Positions 24,089 through 32,598 of a DNA stretch of 55,387 nucleotides are shown one piece after another. Within the stretch, counting starts at the first letter, position 1. Each line of letters starts with the position of its first letter. This DNA is from an uncultured Lachnospiraceae bacterium (GTDB lineage Bacteria > Bacillota > Clostridia > Lachnospirales > Lachnospiraceae). The stretch is from the NCBI GenBank assembly GCA_910584945.1, contig CAJUDY010000025.1, forward strand, positions 1-55,387, written 5' to 3'. The notes under the pieces were generated by a model. The model saw nothing but the letters and a program-made list of their open reading frames with translations. It made no database searches and was not told where the DNA came from. The position numbers were made by a program, and so were the translations under genes.

Positions 24089-24111
24089 AAAAAGCGCTGG
24101 TTCGTCAGCGC
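24087..24111 (-). terminator. Intrinsic terminator between ArdA-like B and the PP-loop gene
   Basis: On the minus strand GCGCTG, loop ACGAAC and CAGCGC are followed by seven T residues. It lies about 40 bases past the stop of the 24151 gene. This is a clear intrinsic terminator that divides the antirestriction block into two transcripts. Confidence 0.85.
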
Positions 24112-24150
24112 CGCAGTCCTTTCCTTATTTTCTTTTCTGTTTCTGCTTTT

Positions 24151-25797
24151 TTACATCCTTATCTCAAATCCGCCCACCTCCCTTCCGAATTCCTCCTCCG
24201 TCATCAGAGACAGGCTCTCTCCCCGCTCCGTATCCCAGAACCCCGCATGAAACCGGATATTCCCCGCATTCAGGGTACGGGCGGCAAACAGGTCTCCCCA
24301 ACCATGGGCGGCAATCTCTTTCCATTCCTCCTTGAGTCCTGACAGCTCCTGTTCGGTCAGCTCTCCTTTTGTACAGATCTGGGCGACTCCCCACAGCTGT
24401 CCCTGATGTCCCTCCACATCCGGGACGATGAATGAGATCTTCCCCGACAGAAGCTGGTTATAGAGGGTCTCCGCCAGGCCGCCTGCCCCGTACTCCCGCA
24501 TGCTCTTTGCGATCTCCTTCCGGATCACGGTCTGGAATGCCGGCATCTTCTCCCCATGAAGGAGCGCGGGGAAAAGAGGATATCCTGCAAAGGTGGTCAG
24601 GGTCAGGGGGCTGTACAGCTTCAGTTCCTGTCTTTCTCCATGATCCAGACAGATCGGATGTTCCCGGTTGACCACCACGCCATAGAACGTTTCCGCCGCC
24701 CCGGTCTCCCGGATCTTCTCCTGCCCGTACCTGCGGTAATCGAAATGATCTTTCAGTCCTTCCGGAATGGAAAAGCCTTCCTGCTCCAGATAGTAGTGTG
24801 CATAGCTTTCCGGTACCAAAAATGGAAATGGCAGAAGCTCGTAGGTCTGATGGTTCTGGATGATGCGGCAGCACTCCTCCATGGTTCCGGGGAGTTCCGC
24901 CTCCAGTGCTGCAAATGTCAGCTTCCAGTCAATCCCGGAACACGTCTCCATCTCTTCGATCACCTTTGCCGCCTGGTTGAGCTCTTCCAGAGTGCTGCCG
25001 GGCGGCAGATGTTCCAGCAGGCCGTCAATGGATGTGAAGATCTCCACTCTTTCCGGGAGCTCTTCCGTGATTCCTGCCTGCCGTTTTTTTTCTGCCAGTT
25101 CCTGATCCGGCAAGGGAAGTGCGAACCGGACATAACGGTCTTTGAAGGATTCCCGGATCAGAGTAACCGAAAAAACGCCCTGCTTCTTTTCCATTTTTTC
25201 TGTTTCCTGCCTCTTTTCTGTTTCCGATTCCTTTTCTCTGTTCTGCCCTTCCCCTGCGTCCGTATGTTCCACGAGGTCTTTGCGTTTTTCCACATATCCG
25301 CCCTCTGTCAGATATCCCCGGTCCTCCTGCTGGAGCCGGCCAATCCCTGTATAGTCTACATAAACCTCCAGCCCCTCCGGAAGCTGTGAGGTCTCCTCCT
25401 GTGACAGATATCTCCCCAGTTCCTCTAAACTTCCAATCTCCGGATGGAGCCGGTAGCGGTCCAGATGCCCCAGTGTCTCCAGGATCTGCTCCGCTGTATA
25501 GGGAGCTTCCAGCCGGAATGCCGCCTGGAACAGCATCTCTTCCTCCCCGTTCAGACTCCTCAGCCTTTCGGCCATCTGGTTGAGACGGCCCAGGTTTTTC
25601 GCCGGAAAGACTATTTCCCCCACCAGACGATTCTCCAGTTCCGGAAAATTTGAATCCACCGCTCCGATAAAGGGCAGCATAACTGATGGATGCTGCTCCT
25701 CCAGACTCCGTCTGACCTGTTCTGCTTCCTCTTTCGTGGCCGGAAGCCGCATCCAGATCCCATCCTCCCAGTTTTCTCTTTTTACAAATATCCGCAA
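24151..25797 (-). CDS. ArdA-like multi-domain antirestriction protein B (TTG start)
   Basis: 548 residues, starting at a TTG (GGAGGAGGGAATGCA upstream). It has the same plan as the 20313 protein. Block 1 has LNQMAERLRSLNGEEEMLFQ, HLDRYRLHPEI, ELGRYL and YVDYTGIGR. A Glu/Lys linker follows (about 180-215). Block 2 has FAALEAELPGTMEECCRII, YELLPFPFLV and FDYRRYGQE. The C-terminal module has AHGWGDLFAA. The D-Y-x-x-x-G signature recalls ArdA. It ends FEIRM. Likely a DNA-mimic antirestriction protein by pattern; not verified. Confidence 0.58.
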   Translation of the reverse strand: MRIFVKRENWEDGIWMRLPATKEEAEQVRRSLEEQHPSVMLPFIGAVDSNFPELENRLVGEIVFPAKNLGRLNQMAERLRSLNGEEEMLFQAAFRLEAPYTAEQILETLGHLDRYRLHPEIGSLEELGRYLSQEETSQLPEGLEVYVDYTGIGRLQQEDRGYLTEGGYVEKRKDLVEHTDAGEGQNREKESETEKRQETEKMEKKQGVFSVTLIRESFKDRYVRFALPLPDQELAEKKRQAGITEELPERVEIFTSIDGLLEHLPPGSTLEELNQAAKVIEEMETCSGIDWKLTFAALEAELPGTMEECCRIIQNHQTYELLPFPFLVPESYAHYYLEQEGFSIPEGLKDHFDYRRYGQEKIRETGAAETFYGVVVNREHPICLDHGERQELKLYSPLTLTTFAGYPLFPALLHGEKMPAFQTVIRKEIAKSMREYGAGGLAETLYNQLLSGKISFIVPDVEGHQGQLWGVAQICTKGELTEQELSGLKEEWKEIAAHGWGDLFAARTLNAGNIRFHAGFWDTERGESLSLMTEEEFGREVGGFEIRM

Positions 25798-25812
25798 TGC
25801 ATTCCCTCCTCC

Positions 25813-26403
25813 CTACTGTAGCTGGATCCCCTGAGTATGTTCTTCTTCCATCTCCGGCGCTTCCTCTTTCCGCACCACAAGACCGGTCTGTGTATAAGCG
25901 CAACTGTGGGAGGCATAGTATTCTTCCCCGATGCCACGATAATCCAGATAAGGCCACACCTTCCTGGGGAACTCCATGATGCCGTTCTCCACCACATATC
26001 CTCCCAGCTCCCGGCTGCAGGTCACACCGGGGAAACACTCATACAGCTGCAGGCTGTCCGCCGCTTCCAGGACATCCCCGATGGTGGAGATGGATCGGCA
26101 GTCCAGGATCCCGGAAAACTTCATCTGCTCTTCCCTATCCATCCTCCCGATCTTTTCTGCCAGGCAGCTGATCTCCTGGAACCAGCCATCCGCAGGCAGA
26201 TACTGTTCAAGGCCGGGGATGGGGGACTCCACTTTAGTGATCCGGAAGGGAATGCTGCTCTTTCCCTCATGCCCTCTGGTCAGAGAGAGCATCTTCTGCT
26301 CCGGCTTCTCCCTGCCGGAAAGCGGAAAGGTGAGTAAGACCCGATTGACCGGCCTTGTGGTATTTTCATACAGGATCTTTATGACGGGTTCTCTTTCTTC
26401 CAC
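25813..26403 (-). CDS. ArdA-like short antirestriction protein (GTG start)
   Basis: 196 residues from a GTG at 26403 with GAGAGGAGTCAATC upstream. It holds one ArdA-like block: ISCLAEKIGRMDREEQMKFS, YECFPGV, ELGGYV and LDYRGIGEEYY, then AYTQTGLV. It lacks the C-terminal DGWGEGF module of the larger relatives. It ends TQGIQLQ, a variant of the shared tail. It lies 15 bases before the 548-residue relative and shares its operon. Confidence 0.58.
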   Translation of the reverse strand: MEEREPVIKILYENTTRPVNRVLLTFPLSGREKPEQKMLSLTRGHEGKSSIPFRITKVESPIPGLEQYLPADGWFQEISCLAEKIGRMDREEQMKFSGILDCRSISTIGDVLEAADSLQLYECFPGVTCSRELGGYVVENGIMEFPRKVWPYLDYRGIGEEYYASHSCAYTQTGLVVRKEEAPEMEEEHTQGIQLQ

Positions 26404-26438
26404 GATTGACTCCTCTCCATCCTGCCACTGTCAGGCAG

Positions 26439-27005
26439 CTATTCCATCTCCATCCCGCCCATCTCAGGTTCTTCTTTTCCTGTGATGGTGACGTACTGGT
26501 CGATGATGTTCAGTGCCTCATAATAGTCCTGGCATCCGCCTTCGGTGATGCGCTTCTCCATTTCCTCCGCCTTATCCTTCATCCTGTTTTCCCGCAGGGT
26601 CCGGGCTGCGATTCCCATCAGGTTGAAGATGTTCCCGTCCTCACCGATCAGCGCACAGTCCGGCTTCTCTGCCACGGCTTCATGTAGAAATCCTCCCAGC
26701 CGGTTATTTACATAGTCGGACATCCATGTGCCGCCGAACTGCAAATGTGTTTTAAGCCTCCAGACCGCCAGCTTTCCGATGTCCGGCTTTTCTTCCCCAA
26801 AGAAAAAGAGCAGGTTGGTCATCCCCTCATTCCGGAAAACCGCCACATCATCCAGCCGTTTCCCTTTGGGAAGGATCCCTTCCTGCTCCAGCATCTGGTT
26901 GATCCCGTCTGTCCACTCCTTCAGATCCCCGCCGCAGCCCTGGAGGACCAGCCCCTCACGGCCATGCATCGTTCGGAGTTCCTCTTTTTCGATCTGTCTG
27001 ATCAT
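26439..27005 (-). CDS. Conserved element protein with Met tail
   Basis: 188 residues from the ATG at 27005 (AAAGGAGTGCAGCATAAC upstream); a longer frame to 27050 has no SD. The N-terminal part (GREGLVLQGCGGDLKEWTDG, then IGKLAVWRL and WMSDYVNNRLGG) and the C-terminal part (DCALIGEDGNIFNLMGIAA, then a helical region) look like a conserved family of Firmicutes conjugative elements; I know no function. It ends in PEMGGMEME, a strong example of the tail motif. The protein is soluble. Confidence 0.65.
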   Translation of the reverse strand: MIRQIEKEELRTMHGREGLVLQGCGGDLKEWTDGINQMLEQEGILPKGKRLDDVAVFRNEGMTNLLFFFGEEKPDIGKLAVWRLKTHLQFGGTWMSDYVNNRLGGFLHEAVAEKPDCALIGEDGNIFNLMGIAARTLRENRMKDKAEEMEKRITEGGCQDYYEALNIIDQYVTITGKEEPEMGGMEME

Positions 27006-27065
27006 GTTATGCTGCACTCCTTTTCTTTCTGATCCGCTTTTGTCCGCCATGATGGACGGAGCTTT

Positions 27066-27173
27066 TCAATCGTTCTGGCATTCACGGACTCTGTACACCG
27101 CTACGCATGCGAGTCCGGCTATTCCGGCCAAAAGAATCCCTACTGCTGCTGTAATACCCAGTATCCATCCCAT
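27066..27173 (-). CDS. 35-residue membrane miniprotein
   Basis: MGWILGITAAVGILLAGIAG begins this ORF, which is one membrane helix followed by a short charged end (YRVRECQND). The start at 27173 has AAAGGGGAAAGCGAT upstream. It is placed between the 27205 and 26439 genes. It resembles the 33-residue protein at 12512 in size and plan but not clearly in sequence. Function unknown. Confidence 0.5.
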   Translation of the reverse strand: MGWILGITAAVGILLAGIAGLACVAVYRVRECQND

Positions 27174-27204
27174 ATCGCTTTCCCCTTTCGTTTTTTCCAA
27201 TCCT

Positions 27205-27600
27205 TTACTGCATCCGGCACTCTGCCAGGATGGCTGCCTCCTCTTCCGCTGCAAAGTATTCGTCCGCCGCCTCCCTGCTCACGGCCAGGATCTCCCCTGC
27301 CTCTTTTTCTCCCCTCTGGATCGGTGCCAGGAACTGGTTGATCTTCCTGCACAGTCTCTGATCCGGGCAGTTGTCCATCGTCCCCCTTCTGCTGTCTGCC
27401 ACCAGGCGGTCCAGAACATCGGTCACGGTGATCTGCCGGGTCTCCCCGCCCTTTCTACCGATGAGACTGGCAAGGTTCTCTGCAGTCAGCGCAACCAGGT
27501 ATTCTTCTCTTTTACCGCTGCCGCTGTCGTACACACTGGCATAACCCATGGTGTCGGTGTCCATGATCCGCTGGATCATCTGTTCATCTTCTGATTTCAT
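27205..27600 (-). CDS. Hypothetical protein, 131 residues
   Basis: The ATG follows AGGGAGAGAGGATGC. The protein is soluble and helix-rich toward the C-terminus (EAGEILAVSREAADEYFAAE). The middle includes YLVALTAENLASLIG and RQITVTDVLDRLVADS. The family is not recognised. It ends AECRMQ, possibly a weak tail variant. It lies upstream of the miniprotein and ArdA-like operon. Confidence 0.5.
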   Translation of the reverse strand: MKSEDEQMIQRIMDTDTMGYASVYDSGSGKREEYLVALTAENLASLIGRKGGETRQITVTDVLDRLVADSRRGTMDNCPDQRLCRKINQFLAPIQRGEKEAGEILAVSREAADEYFAAEEEAAILAECRMQ

Positions 27601-27656
27601 GCATCCTCTCTCCCTTCTGCTAAAGTCTCTTCCTATATGGCTTTTGTTCAGGCAGT

Positions 27657-27694
27657 AAAAAAGAAGGATCCATCCGGTTATGGAAGTTCCTTCT
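27657..27694 (-). terminator. Intrinsic terminator after the 27720 gene
   Basis: On the minus strand AGAAGGA and TCCTTCT pair, with an additional inner CAT/ATG pairing, and TTTTTT follows. It lies 26 bases past the stop of the 27720-28313 gene, so that gene is probably its own transcript at the element end. Confidence 0.75.
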
Positions 27695-27719
27695 GCCTCA
27701 TATACAGATATCCTTTTTT

Positions 27720-28313
27720 CTAACTCAGCGTCATCCCTCCGCTCTGTTCCTCTTCCGGCGCTTCTTCCCTGCCTTCGTCCTGCACACTCTTCAGGCTTGC
27801 TGATATCGCCGGTTTCTTTTCTGTATACTGGATAACGATCCCGAAAAAGTCATAGCCCACAGGCCCCAGTACTTTTTTCTCCATCATTGTCAGTAATGCC
27901 TCCGTATCAAACTTGGCCTCAAAATACAGATCCTTATCGATCTGGATCGGTACATCCATGCCTGCCGGATCCTTCCCCAGTATCGTCCGCTGCCTGCCGA
28001 ATACCTTTCCCCTCAGCTGCATCAGTCTTTCATGCATGTCCGGCTGCCCGTTGCAGTGCTTCAGGATGGTCTGGACTGCCTTTTTCCATGTGGGTGTTTC
28101 TATGGTCTCACCAGAAGCAAATGTAACAGAGACCGGCCTCTTCCCTTTGAGCATGGACGGGGAAGTACTCCCCAGGCGGCATTCCCTGCTCCTGATCTCT
28201 GAACGATTGTATGGTTCCCCATTCTGATACATCCGGATCATGTCATCGCATCTCTGATTCACAACCTGCAGCAGTTCTGCTCTTATTTCTTCAATCAGTT
28301 CTATATAATCCAT
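27720..28313 (-). CDS. Hypothetical element-end protein with Met tail
   Basis: 197 residues, ATG with AAGGAAGGGGATGTTTCG upstream. N-terminal helices (YIELIEEIRAELLQVVNQRC) lead to a beta-containing middle (KRPVSVTFASGETIETPTW), then a helical part. The C-terminus is acidic and ends EEEQSGGMTLS, a clear member of the tail group. The family is not recognised. It is the last element gene before the junction with the disrupted ABC transporter. Confidence 0.58.
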   Translation of the reverse strand: MDYIELIEEIRAELLQVVNQRCDDMIRMYQNGEPYNRSEIRSRECRLGSTSPSMLKGKRPVSVTFASGETIETPTWKKAVQTILKHCNGQPDMHERLMQLRGKVFGRQRTILGKDPAGMDVPIQIDKDLYFEAKFDTEALLTMMEKKVLGPVGYDFFGIVIQYTEKKPAISASLKSVQDEGREEAPEEEQSGGMTLS

Positions 28314-28327
28314 CGAAACATCCCCTT

Positions 28328-28510
28328 CCTTAAGGCATAAAAAAAGAACTAGAACCTATCCCTGACTTAAGGATTTTTCTAATTCTCTTCCATGTAACGT
28401 CATATACATTTTTCTTTCTGTTTGTGTATGTAGTTCCTATTTTCAGCTTTTCCCTTACTCTATACACACCATACACAATTAAAACTATACTGTACTTAAC
28501 GTCCAGCAGG
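28328..28510. other. Right end of the mobile element, junction with ABC gene
   Basis: Codons of the ABC transporter run to GAC (28501-28503), the Walker B aspartate; the next bases do not encode the expected E-A-T. The foreign stretch is AT-rich compared with both sides. TAACGTC occurs at about 28396 and at 28497-28503 as a direct repeat about 100 bases apart, and CCTTAAG/CTTAAGG (28328-28334, 28366-28372) form an inverted repeat. These could be recombinase sites. The recombinase type cannot be told from this end. Confidence 0.65.
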
Positions 28511-29994
28511 ATGATCGGGGCATCCTTCAGAAATGCCCTGGCAATCGAAATACGCTGGCGTTCCCCGCCGGACAGCTCGCAGCCATTCTCGCCAATTAAG
28601 GTGTTCCACTTGTCCGGCAGCTTCTCCGCAAATTCGTCCACGTTGGCAAGCCTTGCCGCCTCAAGCACCTCCGCATCAGACGCATCCCCCCGCCCCAGGC
28701 GGATATTCTCCATGACCGTATTGTTAAACAGCGTCACGTCCTGAAACACAATGGAATACAGGGACATAAGCGTCTCAGGTTCAATTTTCGAGATGTCCAT
28801 GCCGCCTACCGTAATCTTTCCCTTCCGGATATCCCAGAACCTTGAGGCAAGGCGGGAAACCGTCGTCTTTCCTCCGCCGGAAGGCCCCACCAGCGCAGTG
28901 ACCTGCCCCTGCTTTGCGGTAAAAGACACATCCTTTAAGACCGTTTCCCCGCTGTTATAGGAAAATCCTACATGGTCAAAAGTAATGTCATAGCCTTTAT
29001 TGGTCAGTTTCTCCTCTCCTTCCTGTTCCGGGTGGCTTAAGATTTCATCCATCCGCCTGCACTGGATATTCCTCATCATAATGACTGCACTTAAATTATC
29101 CAATGCGGCGATCAGCGGGTCATATACGCGGGATACCAGAATCAGAAAGGCAAAGAACATGAGCAGGGTGATCTTTCCATCTGCTAACAGCGCACCTCCC
29201 GCCAGTACGGTCATGGCAATGCCTACTTTAAGCACCATGCGCCCGCAGGTATGGAATACCGCGTTGGTAAGCTCGCCGATCACCGTATACTTCTCCACAT
29301 CCTTTATTTTTTTGTCCAGCCCTTTCAGGTATCCGGCCTCCGCATTGTTTGCTTTCAGGTCGCGCAGCGTTTCCAGGCATTCCTGGATGCCGTCCGAACA
29401 CGCAATGGACACCTCCGTCACCTTCTCCTGCCTGCTGCGCATGACTCCCGCCGATGCCAGTATAATTCCGAAAGAGACAGGCAGCACCCACAGGGAGGCA
29501 AGCGCCATGCGCCAGTCGAAGATAAAAAGCCCTGCCGCAATGAAAAGAGTGGAAACAAGCGAACCTATAAATTCCGGCACCCAGTGGGACAGCCCGCTTT
29601 CCAGGGTCGCACAGTCCGCCATAAGCACCGTCGTCAAATCAGACAGATCCTTTTTCCCGAAAAATGACAGGGGAATCTTCCGCAGCTTCTCCGCAAGGGA
29701 AAGCCTCCTCACGCCGCTCTCCACATAGGTGGCAAAAAAGGTGGCGTTATACTGGATGTAATATGTCAGCATAATGAGTCCAAGAGCGATGACAGGCCCC
29801 ACAATGTAAAATGTACTTTTCCCCTCCGGAATGCTCCCATCCAGCAGATCACCGATGAGGTTATATAACAGCACCACTGGAACCATCAGGGAAAGATTAT
29901 GCAGGATGCAGGCAAAAAACGCCTTGACCATATCTTTTGCGCCCTTGTCAGACAGGGCAAACGTGTGTTTTAATCTTTCATGCATTTGAAACAC
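28330..29994 (-). pseudogene. ABC exporter subunit truncated by element insertion
   Basis: An ABC transporter half-molecule: six membrane segments in the N-terminal part, Walker A GPSGGGKTT and signature LSGGERQR. It reads IILLD and then VKYSIVLIV instead of the catalytic Glu, D-loop and H-loop. The native part is 28501-29994; the last 57 codons come from the element. The ATPase site is incomplete, so this subunit cannot work normally even though its reading frame is open. The missing 3' part should lie beyond the left end of the element. The start overlaps the end of the partner gene by 17 bases. Confidence 0.85.
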
Positions 29995-31753
29995 CTACCT
30001 TCCATTTTGCAGCTTTGTTGTACTGTCTCCACATTTCGGCATACAGACCGTCTTTAGCCTTAAGCTGTTCATGTGTGCCTGTATCCGCAATCTTCCCATC
30101 TTTGATTACTACAATTCTGTCCGCGCCGATAACGGTGGAGAGCCTGTGGGCGATCATCAGCACGGTCTTTCCCTTTGCAAGCACAGAAAACGCCGCCTGC
30201 ACCTTTGCCTCATTGTCCGGATCGGCGAAAGCGGTCGCCTCATCCAGTATCAGGACCGGCGCGTTTTTCAGCATCACCCTCGCAATGGAGATCCGCTGCT
30301 GTTCTCCGCCCGACAGGTACACGCCTTTTGCGCCTACCACGGTATCCACGCCTTTGGGCAGCTTTTCCAGGATATCATCGCACTGTGCGTCGCGGAGGGC
30401 TTTCAGGATTTCTTCACGGGAAGCGTCCGGCTTTGCCATCCGTACATTTTCCAGGATAGACGTCTTCAAAAGTCTGGAATCCTGGAAAACAAAGGAAACC
30501 GTATCCATCAGCTCTTCTTTTGGGATATCCTTTACATTGACGCCGCCTATTTTCACACTGCCGTTTTCTATATCCTGGAACCTTGCCGCGATACTGGCAA
30601 GCGTGGTTTTTCCGCCGCCTGACGGCCCTACGAAAGCAACGTGCTCACCCGGGTTGATTGTGAGGGAGATATTTTCCAGCGCATTCCTCCTGGCATCCTT
30701 GTAGCGGAAAGAAACCCCTGAAAACTCCACGGAATTATCCATTGGGCGCTTCGGACTTTTTGTTTCCGGCAGCGGTTTCATTTCCATGATGCTGTCAATG
30801 CGGGACATGGCGTCCGCCACGATCAGCTTATTCTCGCTGGCATACATGATCTTTGTCAGCGTCAATGTAATGATTGGCGTGATGATGATATAGTACATCA
30901 GATTCAGCAGGAATTCGTTTGTCACCCCGCCCGATGTCATCACAAGCGCCGCCGCAATCAGGACTGCAAAAATCCCGTTCACCAGCGTGGTGTAGCACAT
31001 CATCGGGAAACGCAGGTCTTTGGTATAGGCAATCACCCATTTCTCATAATTGTCGATGGATTCCTTGAACCGCCGGAAAGAGAACACTGACTGACCAAAG
31101 GTTTTGACCACCGAAATGCCTCTTACATACTCCACCGCCTCACCCGCCATCTGTCCCAGGGCATTGTTGTATTCTTCCATTTTCTTACGCATGCGTTTTC
31201 CCGTCATCACGCTCATGATGAGAAACGCCGCCGCAACCGGCAGAAGGCTTAAAAGCCCCAGCCGCCAGTCAAAGACAAACAGGAGGACGAAAAGTCCCAC
31301 GGGTGTTGCAAGGGCATTCGCCTTATCGGGAAGCTGGTGGGCAAGGTAAGTTTCCGTTGCCGCGCTGGATTCATAAACGATCTTCCTGACTTTGCCGCTG
31401 CCGATGCCGTCCATGAAGCCCATAGGCAGGGTCACGATATGGTGCATTGCAGCCCTCCGGATATTTGCCTGCACCCGGAAAGCCGCCAGATGGGAGCAGA
31501 TCAGGGCAGCAATATAGATCAGAATTGCAGCCACTGCGGAAATTACCGCCATCCAGCCGTTATATGACAGGTTCTGCACTGCCCCGTAATCCGGGGCCGC
31601 ATCCAAAACCTCCCTGATGACTTTCCAGATATACACAAACGGAAGCAGCGCCGCCAAAGCGCTCAGCGCACTGAAAATCCATGACGCTACTGTCAGGTAC
31701 TTATAGCCCCCGGCATACCGAAGGAGCTGCTTTAAATTGGATTCTTTTTTCAA
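29978..31753 (-). CDS. ABC exporter, fused permease-ATPase subunit (TTG start)
   Basis: 591 residues from a TTG with AGGAGGTCTTACTT upstream. It has six N-terminal membrane helices and a complete ATPase domain: Walker A GPSGGGKTT, signature LSGGEQQR, Walker B VLILDEATAFADP and the switch His in IAHRLST. It pairs with the truncated downstream gene to form a heterodimeric exporter, of the type often near TetR regulators. The substrate is unknown. Because the partner is broken the pair may be inactive. A TetR-type operator lies upstream. Confidence 0.9.
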   Translation of the reverse strand: MKKESNLKQLLRYAGGYKYLTVASWIFSALSALAALLPFVYIWKVIREVLDAAPDYGAVQNLSYNGWMAVISAVAAILIYIAALICSHLAAFRVQANIRRAAMHHIVTLPMGFMDGIGSGKVRKIVYESSAATETYLAHQLPDKANALATPVGLFVLLFVFDWRLGLLSLLPVAAAFLIMSVMTGKRMRKKMEEYNNALGQMAGEAVEYVRGISVVKTFGQSVFSFRRFKESIDNYEKWVIAYTKDLRFPMMCYTTLVNGIFAVLIAAALVMTSGGVTNEFLLNLMYYIIITPIITLTLTKIMYASENKLIVADAMSRIDSIMEMKPLPETKSPKRPMDNSVEFSGVSFRYKDARRNALENISLTINPGEHVAFVGPSGGGKTTLASIAARFQDIENGSVKIGGVNVKDIPKEELMDTVSFVFQDSRLLKTSILENVRMAKPDASREEILKALRDAQCDDILEKLPKGVDTVVGAKGVYLSGGEQQRISIARVMLKNAPVLILDEATAFADPDNEAKVQAAFSVLAKGKTVLMIAHRLSTVIGADRIVVIKDGKIADTGTHEQLKAKDGLYAEMWRQYNKAAKWKVGVSNA

Positions 31754-31826
31754 AAGTAAGACCTCCTTGTATGTTTTCTATGATAAAGGGAACGCTGCAG
31801 TCATTCCCCGTTATCCTTATAAAATA

Positions 31827-31848
31827 TTAGTTAGTTTTCGCTAACCAA
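31827..31848. promoter_or_regulatory. Probable TetR operator in front of the ABC operon
   Basis: TTAGTTAG (31827-31834) and CTAACCAA (31841-31848) form an inverted repeat with one mismatch. It overlaps a possible minus-strand promoter (TTAGCG, 17 bases, TATAAG) for the ABC genes. The TetR gene is directly upstream, so local repression is likely. Confidence 0.65.
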
Positions 31849-31861
31849 CAGGGAAAATATA

Positions 31862-31890
31862 ATAGAAAGCCCGCAATGCAAACTTTCTAT
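31862..31890 (-). terminator. Hairpin just after the TetR gene
   Basis: ATAGAAAG (31862-31869) pairs with CTTTCTAT (31883-31890), followed on the minus strand by TATATTTT. It begins two bases after the TetR stop codon. It would partly end TetR transcription before the ABC promoter. Confidence 0.5.
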
Positions 31891-31891
31891 G

Positions 31892-32509
31892 TTATTGTCC
31901 CATGATTTTCATCCACCCCGCGGTGTAGAAATCATTTAACTGCTGCAGAAACACCTTCGCGTCTTCAAATGGCATTCTGTGCAGAACCATTTCAAAAAAG
32001 GCGCCTATCATCCCTGTTGCCATGATATGCTCCAGCCTTTCATCAATCTTAGGAGCAGGAGTGCCAAGCTGTTCAAGAACCTTATAATATTTATGGGTAG
32101 ACTCCACTTCAAGCTCCGCCATGTCATCGATCATGGATGCGTATTTCGTACCCTCGGAGCATTTCAGGATCAGATAAAATTCATCCGTATGCTCACAGGA
32201 AAAGCCAAGCAGGTCATACATACATTCTGAAGACATCTTTCCCATCTGTTCCGGCTGCTTTTCCATGGGCAGGCTTTCAAAATATTCATGGGCCTGCCGG
32301 TACCGGTCCATCATATATTCATAAGACGAGTCCACCAAAGCCGCAAACAACTCTTCCTTGCTGTCATAATAGCCATAAAACGCCCCGGTAGTCACGCCTG
32401 CGGTTTTGACAATATTTCGCAGGGATGCGGCCTGGAACCCCTTTTCCATAAATTCTGCCCTGGCCGCCGTATGAATCAGTTCCAATGTGTTTCTTTCCGG
32501 TTCACTCAT
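31892..32509 (-). CDS. TetR/AcrR-family regulator
   Basis: 205 residues from the ATG at 32509 (MSEPERNT), chosen because the promoter start point falls near 32550, so the longer frame is not in the mRNA. The N-terminal HTH is typical: FMEKGFQAASLRNIVKTAG, then VTTGAFYGYYDSKEELF. The C-terminal ligand domain is helical. It probably represses the adjacent ABC exporter and itself, since palindromes overlap both promoters. Confidence 0.9.
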   Translation of the reverse strand: MSEPERNTLELIHTAARAEFMEKGFQAASLRNIVKTAGVTTGAFYGYYDSKEELFAALVDSSYEYMMDRYRQAHEYFESLPMEKQPEQMGKMSSECMYDLLGFSCEHTDEFYLILKCSEGTKYASMIDDMAELEVESTHKYYKVLEQLGTPAPKIDERLEHIMATGMIGAFFEMVLHRMPFEDAKVFLQQLNDFYTAGWMKIMGQ

Positions 32510-32545
32510 TCTGCCGCACGCTCCCTTCTTTATAACAGCGCCATG

Positions 32546-32586
32546 TAACACTGTTATAGTATAGCTTACGCGGGGTTTTTTGTCAA
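32546..32586 (-). promoter_or_regulatory. Promoter and palindrome of the tetR gene
   Basis: Minus-strand TTGACA (32581-32586), a 17-base spacer and TATACT (32558-32563) match the sigma-A consensus almost perfectly. TAACACTGTTA (32546-32556) sits at the expected start point, within a wider inverted repeat TATAACAG/CTGTTATA. This fits autoregulation. Confidence 0.8.
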
Positions 32587-32598
32587 TAGGATAGTCTT

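Noticed and set aside
25025..26038. A 337-codon Gly/Arg-rich frame on the minus strand
   Set aside because: Shadow in another frame of two ArdA-like genes; composition is that of GC-rich out-of-frame translation.
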